The notes beneath the pieces were generated by a model. The model was not told the origin of the DNA. It did no database searches and saw only the letters and a program-made list of their open reading frames with translations. Made by a program: the position numbers and the translations under genes. A stretch of DNA of 64,000 bases from Ypsolopha sequella (Eukaryota > Arthropoda > Insecta > Lepidoptera > Ypsolophidae), in the NCBI GenBank assembly GCA_934047225.1, contig OW203993.1:24194069-24258068 (forward strand), given 5' to 3'. Below, piece after piece: positions 10,212-21,189 of the stretch (the first letter of the stretch is position 1; each line of letters opens with the position of its first letter).

Positions 10212-12203
10212 CTACAAATGAACCTTACGAGGGCGGCCTCGCTTCCTCTTAGGTGCAATTGGTACAACGTGATCGTCCCCGGATCGCGAATGGTAACGCC
10301 GCAAATCCATGGTGTGATACTTCCCTATAACTTCGCCGGGTGGCTCACAGTGAGTCAAAAGGTAGGTGGTAGGGCTCACTTTCTTCGAAACGCGGTAAGG
10401 TCCATCCCGCTTGGGTACGAACTTTGAGCTGACGCCTTTGCTGGCGTTGCTGAGTACATGGGACTTCAACAGTACAAGGTCACCTGGCTCATACTTCTCT
10501 CCTTCTTGACGAGTCTTATCCTTCAAGGCTTTCCTAAGATCCTGCTCGTGCTCGATCTTCTCTTTTGCAGAACTTATTGAGTCTGCAAGCTTGAGCAAAT
10601 ACGGTGTGATCTGAGGAACATAATTCTCGGTCTCTACAATAGCTCGTAAATCGCTCTGCGCAGCGATGGGTGAACGAAGCTCTCGTGCATAAGTAAGGAA
10701 AGCGGGTGTCTGTCCTGTGCTGCTTGTCAAATCCGTGTTCAGCGAGAACCTAATGAATGGCAACACCTTGGGCCACATATTATGTTCGTTCTGAACTAAG
10801 ATGGCGATCTGGGTCTTTAAATCTCGATTTTTCCTCTCAACTGGGTTAGCCTCTGGATGGTAGAGAGGCACGAGATTTTGCTTAACGCCCAGGACAAACA
10901 TGGCATGCTGCATAACATCTGCAACAAACTGGACACCATTATCAGAGACTAGCCGTCGTGGCACTCCAAATCGCAGGAACACTTCCTCAATAAGTGTCTT
11001 AGCACAAACTTTAGCCGTTGCTTCATTGAGGGCAAACACTTCAACCCACTTACTAGCGGTATCTTCCACAATGAGGATCCATCGTTCGCCATCGTTCGGC
11101 CCCTTAGGCAATGGTCCGAAAAGATCGACGGCTAACACTTCGAAGCGTTGTGCAGGGACGGGTGTCTGAATAAGTCCAGACGGCTTCTGATTAGAGGGTT
11201 TATACTTCTGGCATTCCACACAAGTCTTCAGGTAATCCTCGACGTAACGCCGCATGCCTGGGAAGTAGAACTGTTGAGAAATGCGGTGTAGAGTTCTCTC
11301 TATTCCTCCGTGGCCTGAAGTAGCGGCATCGTGACACTCGACCATCACCTTCTTTCTTAAGTTTTCCGGCACGACGAGCTGCGGTTCTTCAGTATCAGCG
11401 CCCGCATAGCGGTATAGTACTCCCTTACACATATGGTACCCTTTTTCAGTCCATCTTTTGATAGCTACATCCTCTTTTCCTTCTAGCTCCTTCACAATCT
11501 TAGCAACCTCAGTATCGGCAAGCTGATCTTCACGTACCGCAGTAGCATTCCAGCGCGGTGTCTCAACGAAGACGGTGCATACTCCACAGGCGTCACGGTC
11601 TTTGTCATCACACGGCGGGCGGCTAAGTGTGTCAGCAATAACATTTGCCTTTCCAGGTGTATAATCTACATTCAGGTTAAATGACTGCAGTTTCATAGCC
11701 CATCGGATCAGCCTGCCAGTAGGCGACTTCAGAGTAAGTAACCACTTGAGCGGCTGATGGTCGCTGGCGACGCGCACCTCGTGTCCATCGATGTAGCCTC
11801 GGAACTTCTCAACTGCCCATACAACGGCGAGAGCCTCGCGCTCCGTCGTAGAGTGGTTGCGCTCAGCTGGCGTCAGTAAGCGGCTGGCATACTCTATAGG
11901 ACGCTCGGCGCGCAGCGACTCCCCCTGGAGTAGAACTGCACCGACGGCATATTTACTTGCGTCAGTCCTGAGAACAAACGGCAGATTATAATCCGGTTGA
12001 GTAAGTATTGGAGCAGAGGTAAGTAATCTCTTCAACTCATTAAAGGCATTAACTTGCGCTTCTTCCCATTTCCAGATCTGATCCTTCTTAGTGAGCAGCG
12101 TCAGCGGCTGAGCAATCTTTGCGAAGTCTGGCACAAACTTCCTAAACCAGGAGCAAGTCTGGAGAAAGGACTGCAGATGCTTCAGCGTAGCAGGCTCTTT
12201 CAT
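10212..12203 (-). pseudogene. gypsy pol, RNase H and integrase part (frame-separated)
   Basis: A 663-codon open frame holding the C-terminal half of pol. It starts in the RT connection region. RNase H follows (about 70-195) with TDASKYAVGA (D81), TEREALAVVWA (E123) and ASDHQPLKWL (D148). Integrase has an HHCC zinc domain (H291, H298, C328, C331) and a catalytic triad at D360, D421 and E456. A GPY/F-type module (KFVPKRDGPY) lies near 594-603. The C-terminus carries KRGRPRK, an AT-hook-like basic motif, with no visible chromodomain. Integrase would insert the cDNA in the nucleus. The frame has no stop of its own, but it is out of frame with the RT part upstream, so it would not be made as part of a normal Gag-Pol. 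The ATG at 12203 is internal and lies in the duplicated segment. Confidence 0.93.
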
Positions 12204-12264
12204 CTCTGCTATGGCTGCGACTGCTTCAGCGTAGCAGGCTCTTTCATCTCTGCTATGGCTGCGA
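12178..12264. repeat. 44-bp tandem duplication inside pol
   Basis: A 43-base block starting TGCTTCAGCGTAGCAGGCTC occurs at 12178-12220 and again at 12222-12264. The 44-bp period is not a multiple of three, so it shifts the pol frame between RT and RNase H. Reading through it in the upstream frame gives stops at once. Confidence 0.95.
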
Positions 12265-15200
12265 TTTTAAAGGAGACACTCCTTGTGGAGTAATAATATG
12301 CCCGAGGTACTTTACTTTCTCTCCTGCGAACAAACACTTGTCACGATTGGCTCGAAGGCAGAAAACACGAAGGCGGTCAAAGACGGCGCGCAGATCTCGT
12401 AAGTGCTGCTCATAGGACGCTGATATTACAATAAGGTCATCAATATAACCTAGCAAGGTCACGTCCTTCAACGCAGCGCCTGTCCTGAAACGATCAATTA
12501 AACGCTGGAAGGTCGCCGGCGCGTTACGAAGTCCGAACGGCATACACTTGAAACGGTGAACTCCGAATGGTGAAACGAATGCCGTTTTATCCCTGTCGCC
12601 CTCCCTGACGCTCACTTGCCAGTAACCAGATCGAAGGTCTATTGTGGTCATATAACAGCTTTTACCCGTATACTGTAGCAAGTCGTCAATGATGGGCAGA
12701 GGATAGGCATCACTTTTAGTAACCGCATTAAGTTTGCGGTAGTCCACGCAAAACCTAAACGTTCCATCCTTCTTAGGCACTAAAAGCGCGGGCGCGGCCC
12801 ATGCGGACTCGCACTCCTCAATTATGTCTTCCTTCAACATCATCTCCAGCTGAGCTTCCATAATTGCCTTCTTGGCGGGCGTGAGCCGGTAGGGTGGTAC
12901 TGCGATAGGCGGGTGATCACCTGTTTCGATGCAGTGTTCCGCGAACGGCGTGGGCCCTCCCTTTTCTCTGAAAATGTCTTCATACTCTTGCAGCAGCTCA
13001 GCAATGCTGGTCCTCTGCGATGGTGACAGCATCGACCCTTCATCCGCTCTTAGTAGATCCGTAGCGGCGTACCCAACGAAGTTACGAGAAGCCTCACATA
13101 GTAAAGGGTGAATGACCTCTGGGCGATCAGCTGTGTACCAGGAGTTAACATCGGTATCAATAACAATACGAGCTTTGCGTAAAAAATCAATACCTATCAA
13201 GGTGTCATTATGAACCGCGTCCGGAAAAATAACGAAAGTAAAAGGTATAACCAGACCTTCAAGTTTAACATTCAAGTCCGCGAGCTTGACATCCCTATCA
13301 CACAATGAACCGTCGGCGAGTTTGACTGTCATGACGTCACTACGAAAAGGGTGCTTGTTCCTTTGAAGTAGAGCATAAAGAGTTGAGCCAGCAACACTAC
13401 GTTTCGCCGCGGTATCAGCCAATCCCGATCCCCGTTGGCCATAAATCTCTATAGGCAAAATGGGGCGTCCTCCGAGATTAGCATCGCTTAAAGAGTTACA
13501 CTTCTTGCTATTAAAATCATTACAATACACATACAAAGTGTTATCATTTTTATCACATAAATCCCGAGCATGCAACGGGTTAAGAGAACGCAAGTTGTCA
13601 AGCAATGGGTTATTTAAAGATTCCCTGACAGGTAAACATTCGTCAAAAGGTACACTACTGTGCGACGTGCTGATTTTAGGTAGATTGGTAAGCACTGGGT
13701 TAAGACAAACATCAGCAGATAACGAGTTAACGTTCGTTACATTTTGTGACAAAAATTCATCTTTCGATTCGTCAGAACGCAATGGATTAACACAAGCCTC
13801 AACAGATAAAGGGTTAACGTTCGTTACATTTTGTGACAAACAGTCATCTTTCGTTACGTTAGAAAACCATGTGTTAGTACAAAGCTCGGCAGATAACGTG
13901 TTAACGTCCGTTACATTCTGTAACAAGCAGTCATCTCTTGGTATGTCGGAAAGCAATGGGTTAACACAAACCTCAGCAGGTAACGTGTTAACGTCCGTTA
14001 CTTTTTGTAACAAACAGTAATTTTTTGGTACGTCAAAAAGCAATGGGTTAACACAAACCTCGGCAGATAACGTGTTAACGTTCGTTACTTTTTGTAACAA
14101 ACAGTCATCTTTTGGTACGTCAGAAAGCAAAGGGTTAACACAAGCCTCGGCAGATAACGTGTTAACGTTCGTTACTTTTTGTAACAAACAGTCATCTTTT
14201 GGTACGTCAGAAATCAATGGGTTAACACAAACAACCGCAGGCAATGTATTAAGAGATAAAACGTTAGGAGATAACAAGTTAACATTAGGTAAATTATCTG
14301 ACAAACAGTCAGCTTTACGTACGTCAGCTTTACGTACGTCAGCATGCAAAGTGTTAACCGATACTTCCGCAGAAATCATGTTTTCAGATAAAAAATTTGT
14401 ACAACGCACATTAATTTTTGGTACACTATGAGACAAAATGTCACTATTAGGCACGTCGGCAAGCAAGTTAACAGAACTTTTAGCGGGTAAGACATTAACA
14501 TTCGTTATATTGTCACAAAAGGTGTTATCAGAAGGCACAACGTTTGATCCAATGTTACTTAACGCAATTATACAGTCTCTATGGTAAACTTTCGCAGATA
14601 AAAAATCACAAGCATAGAAAGCATCTTTCAAGTCTTTTCCACTGCAATTATCGCAATTCGACCTTGTTACACCCTTTTTACCACAACCGTTACAAGACGT
14701 GTTATCACTTTTGTTTTTAATTAGCTTCACACAATCACTTTTCTCATGTCCGTTACGTTTGCAATAAACACAAAAAAGTTTACCTCGTTTGCCGGTGGTA
14801 CCTGCGGCGCTTACCGCCTGAGACGACTGCGGAGCGTGCGGGGGCGGCATCACCGTCATACCGTCGCTATGTGCCGCGGATACCCCGCCGGCGCCGGCGG
14901 CGTGACGCGTAGACTTCTCGGACGCTGGTGCGAGCGGGACGGCGAGCGCACGCCCCGCGGGCGCGCTCCGCACGGTTAGTCGTGCAGACTGCGCGCTCAC
15001 CACCTGCGCATGCTCCACGCTCGCGCCGTGTATCGGGCGCGGCGCGTGCTTTGGCGCGTTTTTTCGCAACGCCGTCGCTGTATCCACCTCCGCTAGAGTC
15101 TCCTCGATCGCTCTCGCCTTTTCCACTAATTCGTCTAACGTTGAAACGGAATCCCTCGTTATACGCTTACGAATGCTTCGATTGATTAAGCCATAAATAA

Positions 15201-15807
15201 CGTCCAATTGCATCTCCTCCTGCATTTTGTATGGCAGCCAGGCGATAAGGGCCCGTAAACGTGCGATGAATATCTCGGCGCGATCGCTTTCTTGTTCTCT
15301 ACTGAATATTTCTCGCCATATTTTGTGTGGTGAGCGCGGCACGCCGAACATGGCGCGCAACCGCACGACTGCATCTTTCCATGTTGGTATAACAGATTTC
15401 ACTCCGCGCCACCAAATTGCCGCTTCGCCCTCCAATAACATCGGTAAGCCTTTCAGGGCGTGAGCGTCACTGACATTGGTGCATTCCTTGTACGTTTCGA
15501 TTGCATCCACAAAAGCCTCCAGTACTTCTGGATCGTTCTGATCACCACGAAACCGTGCGGTACACTTAGCGAAGTTGCCAGCCGGTGCCGCAATCCCCAT
15601 GGGGGGCGGCGTGGGATCCGGAGATGGGGATTCGTAGCCAAGAGCGCGTGCCGCGATGATGGACTCGACCAGTTGGCGGTTTGAGTCGGCCTGAACCTTG
15701 GCGAACGCGTTTAACATTTCCTCCATTCTCAGCACACTGTCACTTACTACTGTGTCTACCTCACTGTCACTCGGTTGACCACTCTTACGTCGACCCGATT
15801 TCTTCAT
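12253..15807 (-). pseudogene. gypsy gag-protease-RT part (frame-separated)
   Basis: A 1,184-codon frame from ATG at 15807. Gag matrix/capsid-like sequence occupies about 1-250, then an Ala/Pro-rich linker. A CX2CX4HX4C knuckle (C346, C349, H354, C359) is followed by a second box with Val380 where His is expected (C372, C375, C385). Residues about 505-712 are tandem 29-residue units. The protease has LADTAAKR with D798. RT runs from about 1000 with RFCVDYRKLN, FGLRNAPATF and the YIDD active site (1121-1124). Gag and Pol appear fused in one frame with no programmed shift. The frame ends at 12253 in the RT connection region, where RNase H should follow; a 1-nt loss in the A run near 12266 plus the tandem duplication would explain this. 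That cause is inference. Confidence 0.93.
13675..14295 (-). repeat. Tandem 87-bp repeats coding 29-residue units in gag-pol
   Basis: About seven imperfect units between the zinc-knuckle region and the protease. A typical unit reads VTNVNTLSAEVCVNPLLSDV followed by PKDDCLLQK. DNA blocks such as GTGTTAACGTTCGTTAC recur on the plus strand at 87-base steps. The frame is kept through all units. Confidence 0.92.
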
Positions 15808-15962
15808 TTTAAGAATGTTTAGACCAACTACTCACGAAAAACCACAGTTCACCTACAACATACGATACGACCCACAACCGTTGCGGGCGCGGGGGGAGGT
15901 AAAAACAGGTGACTCTATCGTAACGTATTAAATGTGTCGGGAGTCCGGGTCGTGGTACTCTT
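15808..15962 (-). other. gypsy leader between primer site and gag start
   Basis: A 155-bp untranslated stretch between the candidate primer-binding site and the gag ATG. It includes a C-rich/GC patch (CCCCCCGCGC on the minus strand) and no long open frame. Packaging or dimerisation signals would be expected here but cannot be identified by eye. Confidence 0.6.
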
Positions 15963-15980
15963 GCCACTCGTTGTGCGCCA
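15963..15980 (-). promoter_or_regulatory. Candidate primer-binding site
   Basis: On the minus strand TGGCGCACAACGAGTGGC begins two bases inside the 5' LTR. TGGCGC followed by CAACG is like sites complementary to a tRNA-Lys 3' end, with mismatches. The exact priming tRNA is uncertain. Confidence 0.6.
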
Positions 15981-15982
15981 CT

Positions 15983-16246
15983 TGTAGGCGGCTTGGGATG
16001 CAAATCAAAGTCTTGGCTACAATTTCACAAACTGTTGTTTAATGTATTACACACAGATTACGTAAAATTACGACAGTTGAAACGTAAACGCGGCAAATCT
16101 CAGAGGTCGCAAGTCGATACGTCCTGCCCTCGCGATGGCGGTTCGAGACTGTTCGGTCGGCGCGTGAGCCGCCGCAAATACGAACCGTTGGTATGTGGGA
16201 AAGAGACAGAGATAGAGTGAATACACGATATGCTCGCAGTGTTACA
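15983..16246 (-). repeat. 5' LTR of the gypsy element
   Basis: A 264-bp partner of 9856-10119, followed by the CATA target duplication. As the 5' LTR on the minus strand it should carry the promoter. A 75-codon frame across the LTR exists in both copies but looks incidental. Confidence 0.96.
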
Positions 16247-16250
16247 CATA

Positions 16251-16814
16251 TTAAACACAATAGTCAAAAATTAGTATGAAGCTATCCCATGCGTTCAACG
16301 TCACCAAATTGGCCATAACTCAGCATGGTGCTGTGACGCAATAATACATATAGTCTAAGATCCGAACTAGAAACGACCTTCACCCATCTGTTTAATGGAT
16401 GAAAAGTATTTTATATCAAATTTAATATGTAAGAAAATATATCTCGAGTGGGTTGTCTAGAAAATTCCTGGCAAGACTATGATTAATTAAAAATTGAAAA
16501 ATCTTTTTATTAAATATTGCACTCGAGAGTTTAAAGAATAAATTTAATAACAACTGAAAGTATGAAGCCTATAGAATATACAAACGTTGTCTATTTTGTT
16601 CCTAGCATAACTACTTTAATATACATAACTAATACGTTCTGTGCCTTATCATAGAAAAACGGAACCTTTATAGAATCACTTTGTTGTCCATCTGTCTGTT
16701 TGTCCGTGAGTGTGTTACGGTCCATTTTCTCAGGCACGACTTAAGATACCAACTTGAAATTAATACTATAATACTCAGGATTATAGCTTCATGCCGATGT
16801 TTTCCAGTTTAACA
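16251..16814. other. AT-rich intergenic DNA
   Basis: Right flank of the gypsy insertion. A CCATCTGTCTGTTTGTCCGT-type stretch near 16688-16708 resembles the common lepidopteran repeat family N. No gene seen. Confidence 0.4.
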
Positions 16815-17245
16815 CACTAAAGCGCTACGGAAAAAAATCGACACTTTTAGAACTTCTATATCTACTTCGGTAAAAAATGTATAATTTTGAAAAAATAGTT
16901 TATTATTTTTGGAATCTTTCTCAAGGGATCTGTTAAAACAGAAACGCGATTGAAGAATTTCGGCTCGATAGAAATATTTATTGAAATGAGGTCTTTATCG
17001 ACACCAATTCTCCTGGTTTGACAATTTAGAATGACATCTGGACTGCAATTATATTTTATTAGATGGGTTTTAACGGTATCTATGACCTGGTTAAACGAAA
17101 TTTTGATTGCATTTGTAGTACATTTTATATTAATAAAAAACCAACTTTTTGCTACTTTTCCACGAATCCGTCTCTCTCGCACTGAGGGTTTTTTCGCATA
17201 TGGAGTAACAGGGACGCTAAAACTTTTACATATCGCCTTAAAAAG
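16815..17245 (+). repeat. Interspersed repeat family F, copy 1
   Basis: Shares long blocks with 42605-42915, including CGCTACGGAAAAAAAT, GGGATCTGTTAAAACAGAAA and ATTTTATTAGATGGGTTTTA. The right end (TCTCGCACTGAGGG, GGAGTAACAGGGACGC) recurs reversed at 44770-44895. Non-coding. Confidence 0.85.
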
Positions 17246-17574
17246 ATACACTTCTAAAGCGTATTTTGATACTAATATTTCCTCTCACTGACTCAGTTTC
17301 CTCTAAATCATTTTGAAATGATTGAGTGTTGTGTTGTGTGAGTGTTTGAAAGTTTTGCATGAGTAAAGAAATAAATCCGATTATATGAGGAATAATACTT
17401 GACCAACAACCTCAGGGCACGAAGTTTATTTGCACTTGACCAGTTTTTTATCCAAGTTCTTTAGAAATACGGTTTAATGGGTCACCAACAATTTAATTGT
17501 ATATTTTTGAAAACAGTTTAGGTGAATTTTAATGAATGTAAAATACCGTGAATATGGATTGCACCGCATGGAGA

Positions 17575-17760
17575 GTCAGTGTTGCCATCTTAGCTACTTT
17601 GTAGCTAGATCTAGCAACTTTTAGGGTTATTTAGCTACTAAAATTGTTGAAAGTTTCATACATTTGGCTACTTTTTGAGGACTGAAGCTCCATACATTTA
17701 GCTACTTTAGGTGGTAAAATTAACCAATCTGGCTACTTTTTGAGCTATATTTAGCTACAA
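17575..17760 (+). repeat. Cluster of GCTACTTT-type motifs
   Basis: At least six occurrences of (A/G)GCTACTTT or TAGCTAC within 185 bp, some followed by TTGAG, at irregular spacing. Flanked by AT-rich DNA. It may be a decayed tandem repeat. Confidence 0.55.
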
Positions 17761-18114
17761 GCGCTTGGCCGTAGTGAAGAGTACTCGTAAATGCGGAAAT
17801 CAATTAATTTCAGATCTCCTAACCTTTCCGCGAGTACTGGAACGGCAACTCGTCTCCCCGCTTGTATCACCACGTTAGTCGATTGGCCATTAGTACCTGA
17901 CGTGAAGTCTGGAGTGGTCTTTTGTCTTCCACACAAGGTTTAGAAGAATTCATGAGTCTTTTTGTTTGCAGTTTAAAACCGCAGCGTAAAAGCCATTGCG
18001 TGTATGGATTTGTCTTGTGCAGTGTTTTTGCGCGCCTAGTAACAAATATTATTAGTACTTAACGCAATGTATAAAAAAAAACAGATGCTTCTTTCCACAC
18101 GAAAAATTGTAATA
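17761..18114. other. Intergenic DNA, nothing recognised
   Basis: A 61-codon minus-strand open frame (17751-17936) has no recognisable domain. No repeat partner was found in the window. Confidence 0.4.
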
Positions 18115-18465
18115 AATATCTGTATATGCATTTTGTTTACATAATCTAAGGTTTTGTAATTGGAAAACATGTTTGGATAAATTTTCCTCCATAGAAAATA
18201 ACTGTTGGAATGATGTCTTCAAACACACTTATTCTCCTCGTTTGAAGAATAGGAAACAAGTACAGAACTTAAACATATTTAATTATATTGGTTTCAACAA
18301 TAACTAAAGTTTTAGTTTTGGAAATTTTGCTAGCTATTGTGGTTTTTTATAAAAATATAAAACGAACTTCTTTCCCTTTCGCCTTGAATCCGCTCCTCTC
18401 GCACTGCGCGTTTTGTCGCTTGGAGTGAGAGTAACAAATATAAAATTCGCATAGCCTCTTAAAGA
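18115..18465 (+). repeat. Interspersed repeat family F, second subfamily, copy 1
   Basis: Aligns with 27265-27605: GTATATGCATTTTG, AAACATGTTTGGATAAATTT, CACACTTATTCTCCTCGTTT and CTCGCACTGCGCG occur in the same order. A reversed part is at 43500-43680. Confidence 0.8.
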
Positions 18466-18489
18466 TGTCCGTCATGACGCGACCAGCTA

Positions 18490-19385
18490 AGTTCTAAGCG
18501 TCATGCTGTTTCATTTCGCTATGAGATACACGCTCCGTGAAACTTGCGACGACAATACAATCGTGCCGATTTAGTCGCCGGCGCAAAATTGAAAGTTTGT
18601 TTTAGGAGAAATCACTTTTTGCAAGACTGGACGTTATCAAATATTATTTTTGGTTATTATTAATCTAGATGGCGCAATATTTTTTGATTGTATCTGAAAC
18701 AATCAAAGCAAATTCGGCTATTTAAGGAGTTTGTTGTTAAGATGTTACTCCAATTTCACGGTTTTTAGTCCAACTTAAACATAGATTAAGATAATGTCAG
18801 TGAACTCAGTCTAAAATATAATAATAACATTCCATAGATACCCCACGACGACGCATTTGAACTAAAAATTCGCTTAGATTAAATTATGTTAAGAGGATGG
18901 CATACTCTAGCAACTTTTTTTATTACCCGTCCAGCACAATAACTCTAGTGGCAAAGACTTTATTTGCTTTTCATAGAGGCGATTATATGTTGGCTCTTTT
19001 ACCTCTTTTTCTTGGACGCGTAATACTAGTGATCACGCAGCGAACCAACAAATTGGTGTGTTTTTAGCTAATACTGAAGTATTTTGTAGGGAAAAAATAT
19101 TGAATTTAGGTATATTTCTATAAGCTATTGTATGAAAAAAAAATCAAGTTGATCTCTTAACCGCGTTCTTGAAGCGAACGTTTGAAAACCAAAAAAAAGA
19201 GGGTGCAAAACATTTTTTTTTGACAAAAGCATAAATTATAGTACATTGTTTATACTTTAGATCCCTAGAGAAAGGATTAGAATTAAGAATTAACCAAATA
19301 TATATTTTTCAATACAAGGAGAGTCCGAATTTCTTCAAACGAATCCTAGATAGCCTGGAGTTGGTCATGCTCTAGGCTCAGGTAC
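18490..19385 (+). repeat. Composite repeat H+G, copy 1
   Basis: About 900 bp colinear with 23325-24335. The first part shares CATGCTGTTTCATTTCGCTA and AATACAATCGTGCCGATTTA. The second begins AGGATGGCATACTCTAGCAA and includes TTATTACCCGTCCAGCACAA. A third copy of the second part is at 39878-40330. No coding function recognised. Confidence 0.85.
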
Positions 19386-19389
19386 AGTC

Positions 19390-19822
19390 TTAAGGTGTGT
19401 TAATTTGAAAACCATTTCGAGATTTAGGTTAATTAAGCCGTATTTTAGAACTTGAGGTCTAAAAAAACCTTATGATGATATATATATTTTTACGAAAAAG
19501 CTGCAACTTCCATTTGTCTTCGTATGACGTCAACATTGTGTGTTCAAAATTTTCATTAATTTATCATTCATTTATAATTCATCATAAAGTGTGTTTTTAT
19601 TCATTCATTCATTCAGTCATTCACGTCACTTGAGAAATGGCTGTTTAGATGTGTCCTTCGCTATCAAGATAAATTTATAATAATTTGTTTCCGACTGATT
19701 TGGCAGATGGATGACAGATGAGTAGACAGACAAAGACAGACCAATTTTTTTTATAAGCAATCATACATCACAATCAGTATAATGTCTAAAATTCTCATGA
19801 AACATACTTTGAAATAAATATA
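19390..19822 (+). repeat. Interspersed repeat family D, copy 2
   Basis: Begins AAGGTGTGTTAATTTGAAAA and holds GATGACAGATGAGTAGACAG before CTAAAATTCTCA. It abuts the composite repeat on the left and family E on the right. An ATTC tract at about 19600-19622 is inserted in it. Confidence 0.8.
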
Positions 19823-19826
19823 TTTT

Positions 19827-20215
19827 CAATGCAAGTGCTCATAAAGGCTTACTTTTTATGCATCAAAACCGAACAGAAAGTCGATTATTTTGCCCTAGGG
19901 CTTTATTATTATTATTTTTTAATTTATTTGCAATGGTTGGCAAACTTGCAGCCTTTCCTGTGTACCCATAAATGTTATACTTTTTTTTTTTCACTGTTTA
20001 ACGGCTCTGGATACAGTCCTTTTGAGCCAATTGTAATTTAAAGTTCACAAGATTATATCTGTTTTATTTCCTCACACTATGCATTGAAAAACGTAGTATG
20101 ATACACAGGTGTAAGAGCAATAAATTACTCGGTTACGTTTAAAACACTCGCTACACTCGTGTTTTAAATCGTCCTTGTAATGTATGCCTTTTCGCCCTCG
20201 TAGCATAAACTACTA
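19827..20215 (+). repeat. Interspersed repeat family E, copy 1
   Basis: A roughly 390-bp unit also found at 38578-38945 and 62108-62498. Shared blocks include GATTATTTTGCCCTAGGGCT, TTTAACGGCTCTGGATACAG and CTCACACTATGCATTGAAAA, and the ends read CATAAACTACTAT. The CGCTACACTCG segment is flanked by a short inverted repeat around GTTTTAAA. Non-coding. Confidence 0.88.
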
Positions 20216-20504
20216 TATTAGCTGAAGAAGATATCTTCGTGAATGTGAAGAGTTTGAGTAACGTAATTCTTTGTTCGTTGAGTGTTGTGTTAACAACAAG
20301 TTTCCATATAATTTATTATGTTAAGTGTCTGATATCAGTTTCATGCGATCACCTTTAAACTGTATAATTTTTGGTTTTAGTAAGATATCAAATTCATGGT
20401 CACATATTTAACACGGCTGTTTTGTATCGAAATCCAGTTTTCAACATGTCCGAATGTTGACCCGAATTCCCATAGCTTAATTTTAAAAAGTTTTTTTTTT
20501 TTTA

Positions 20505-20905
20505 ATTATTATCAGGGAATATACGCCATTTTATGACATAGTTTTAATTATTTTGGTATAAAAATTAACCATTACTTTTTTAAGGAATTGTCGGTTATGA
20601 AGTCACTTGAGAATTTTAGACTGATTGTGATTTGTGATATGTGACTTACAAAAAAGTTGTCTGTCTCTGTCTATCTACTCATCTGTCATCCATCTGTGAA
20701 AACAGTTGGCAGAAAATGTTGATAGCAACGGACACATTTCTAAACAATCATTTCTCAAGTGACGTCACACGAAGGCAAATGGAAGTTGCAGCTGTTTCGT
20801 AAAAATATTCATTATCATGCGGTTTTGTAGACCAAGAGTTCAAAAATATGACTTATTAAACCTAAGTCTTAAAATGGTTTACGAATTAACATAATTTAAT
20901 CTAAG
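20505..20905 (-). repeat. Interspersed repeat family D, copy 3
   Basis: Reverse-strand copy: GACTGATTGTGATTTGTGAT, CTACTCATCTGTCATCCATC and ACATAATTTAATCTAAGCGA match the complement of the plus-strand copies. Confidence 0.8.
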
Positions 20906-21189
20906 CGAATTGGCTAACGATCAACTATGTTCAATATACCTAGCAATCTTTTGTTTGCGTGATTAAGTCTGGTTTTAGTTTGGTTAGAGCATTTTCCAGC
21001 CAGTTAGTCCAACATTATACCTACACTCATTACATTAGTCAAATAATAAGTAGTCTATGAAATAAGTAACAAAAACCTAAGCAGTCAGTTCCTGGAAGAA
21101 AATAATAAAAGATAATCTGACAAGACAGTTTCAGGACGTGACGAAACTACCATCATGTCGAGCTGACAACGCCAACTAACCGATTTTCC
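20906..21189. other. Intergenic DNA, nothing recognised
   Basis: AT-rich DNA without a repeat partner seen in the window. Confidence 0.4.

Larger units (their letters stand above)
9856..16246 (-). mobile_element. Ty3/gypsy-type LTR retrotransposon, nearly complete
   Basis: A 6,391-bp element on the minus strand: two 264-bp LTRs, candidate primer-binding site, gag-pro-RT, RNase H-integrase and polypurine tract. CATA at 9852-9855 and 16247-16250 is the target duplication. The order PR-RT-RH-IN marks it as Ty3/gypsy, and no envelope frame is present. The LTRs differ at three positions, so insertion is fairly recent. The pol frame is broken at about 12.18-12.27 kb, so this copy should not make a complete polyprotein. 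Confidence 0.96.

Noticed and set aside
13460..14431. Long plus-strand frames of 186 and 119 codons
   Set aside because: They are antisense shadows of the 87-bp repeat array in gag-pol.
10212..15807. Separate env gene or chromodomain in the LTR element
   Set aside because: No frame follows pol before the 3' LTR, and the integrase tail shows only a GPY/F-type module and a basic motif.
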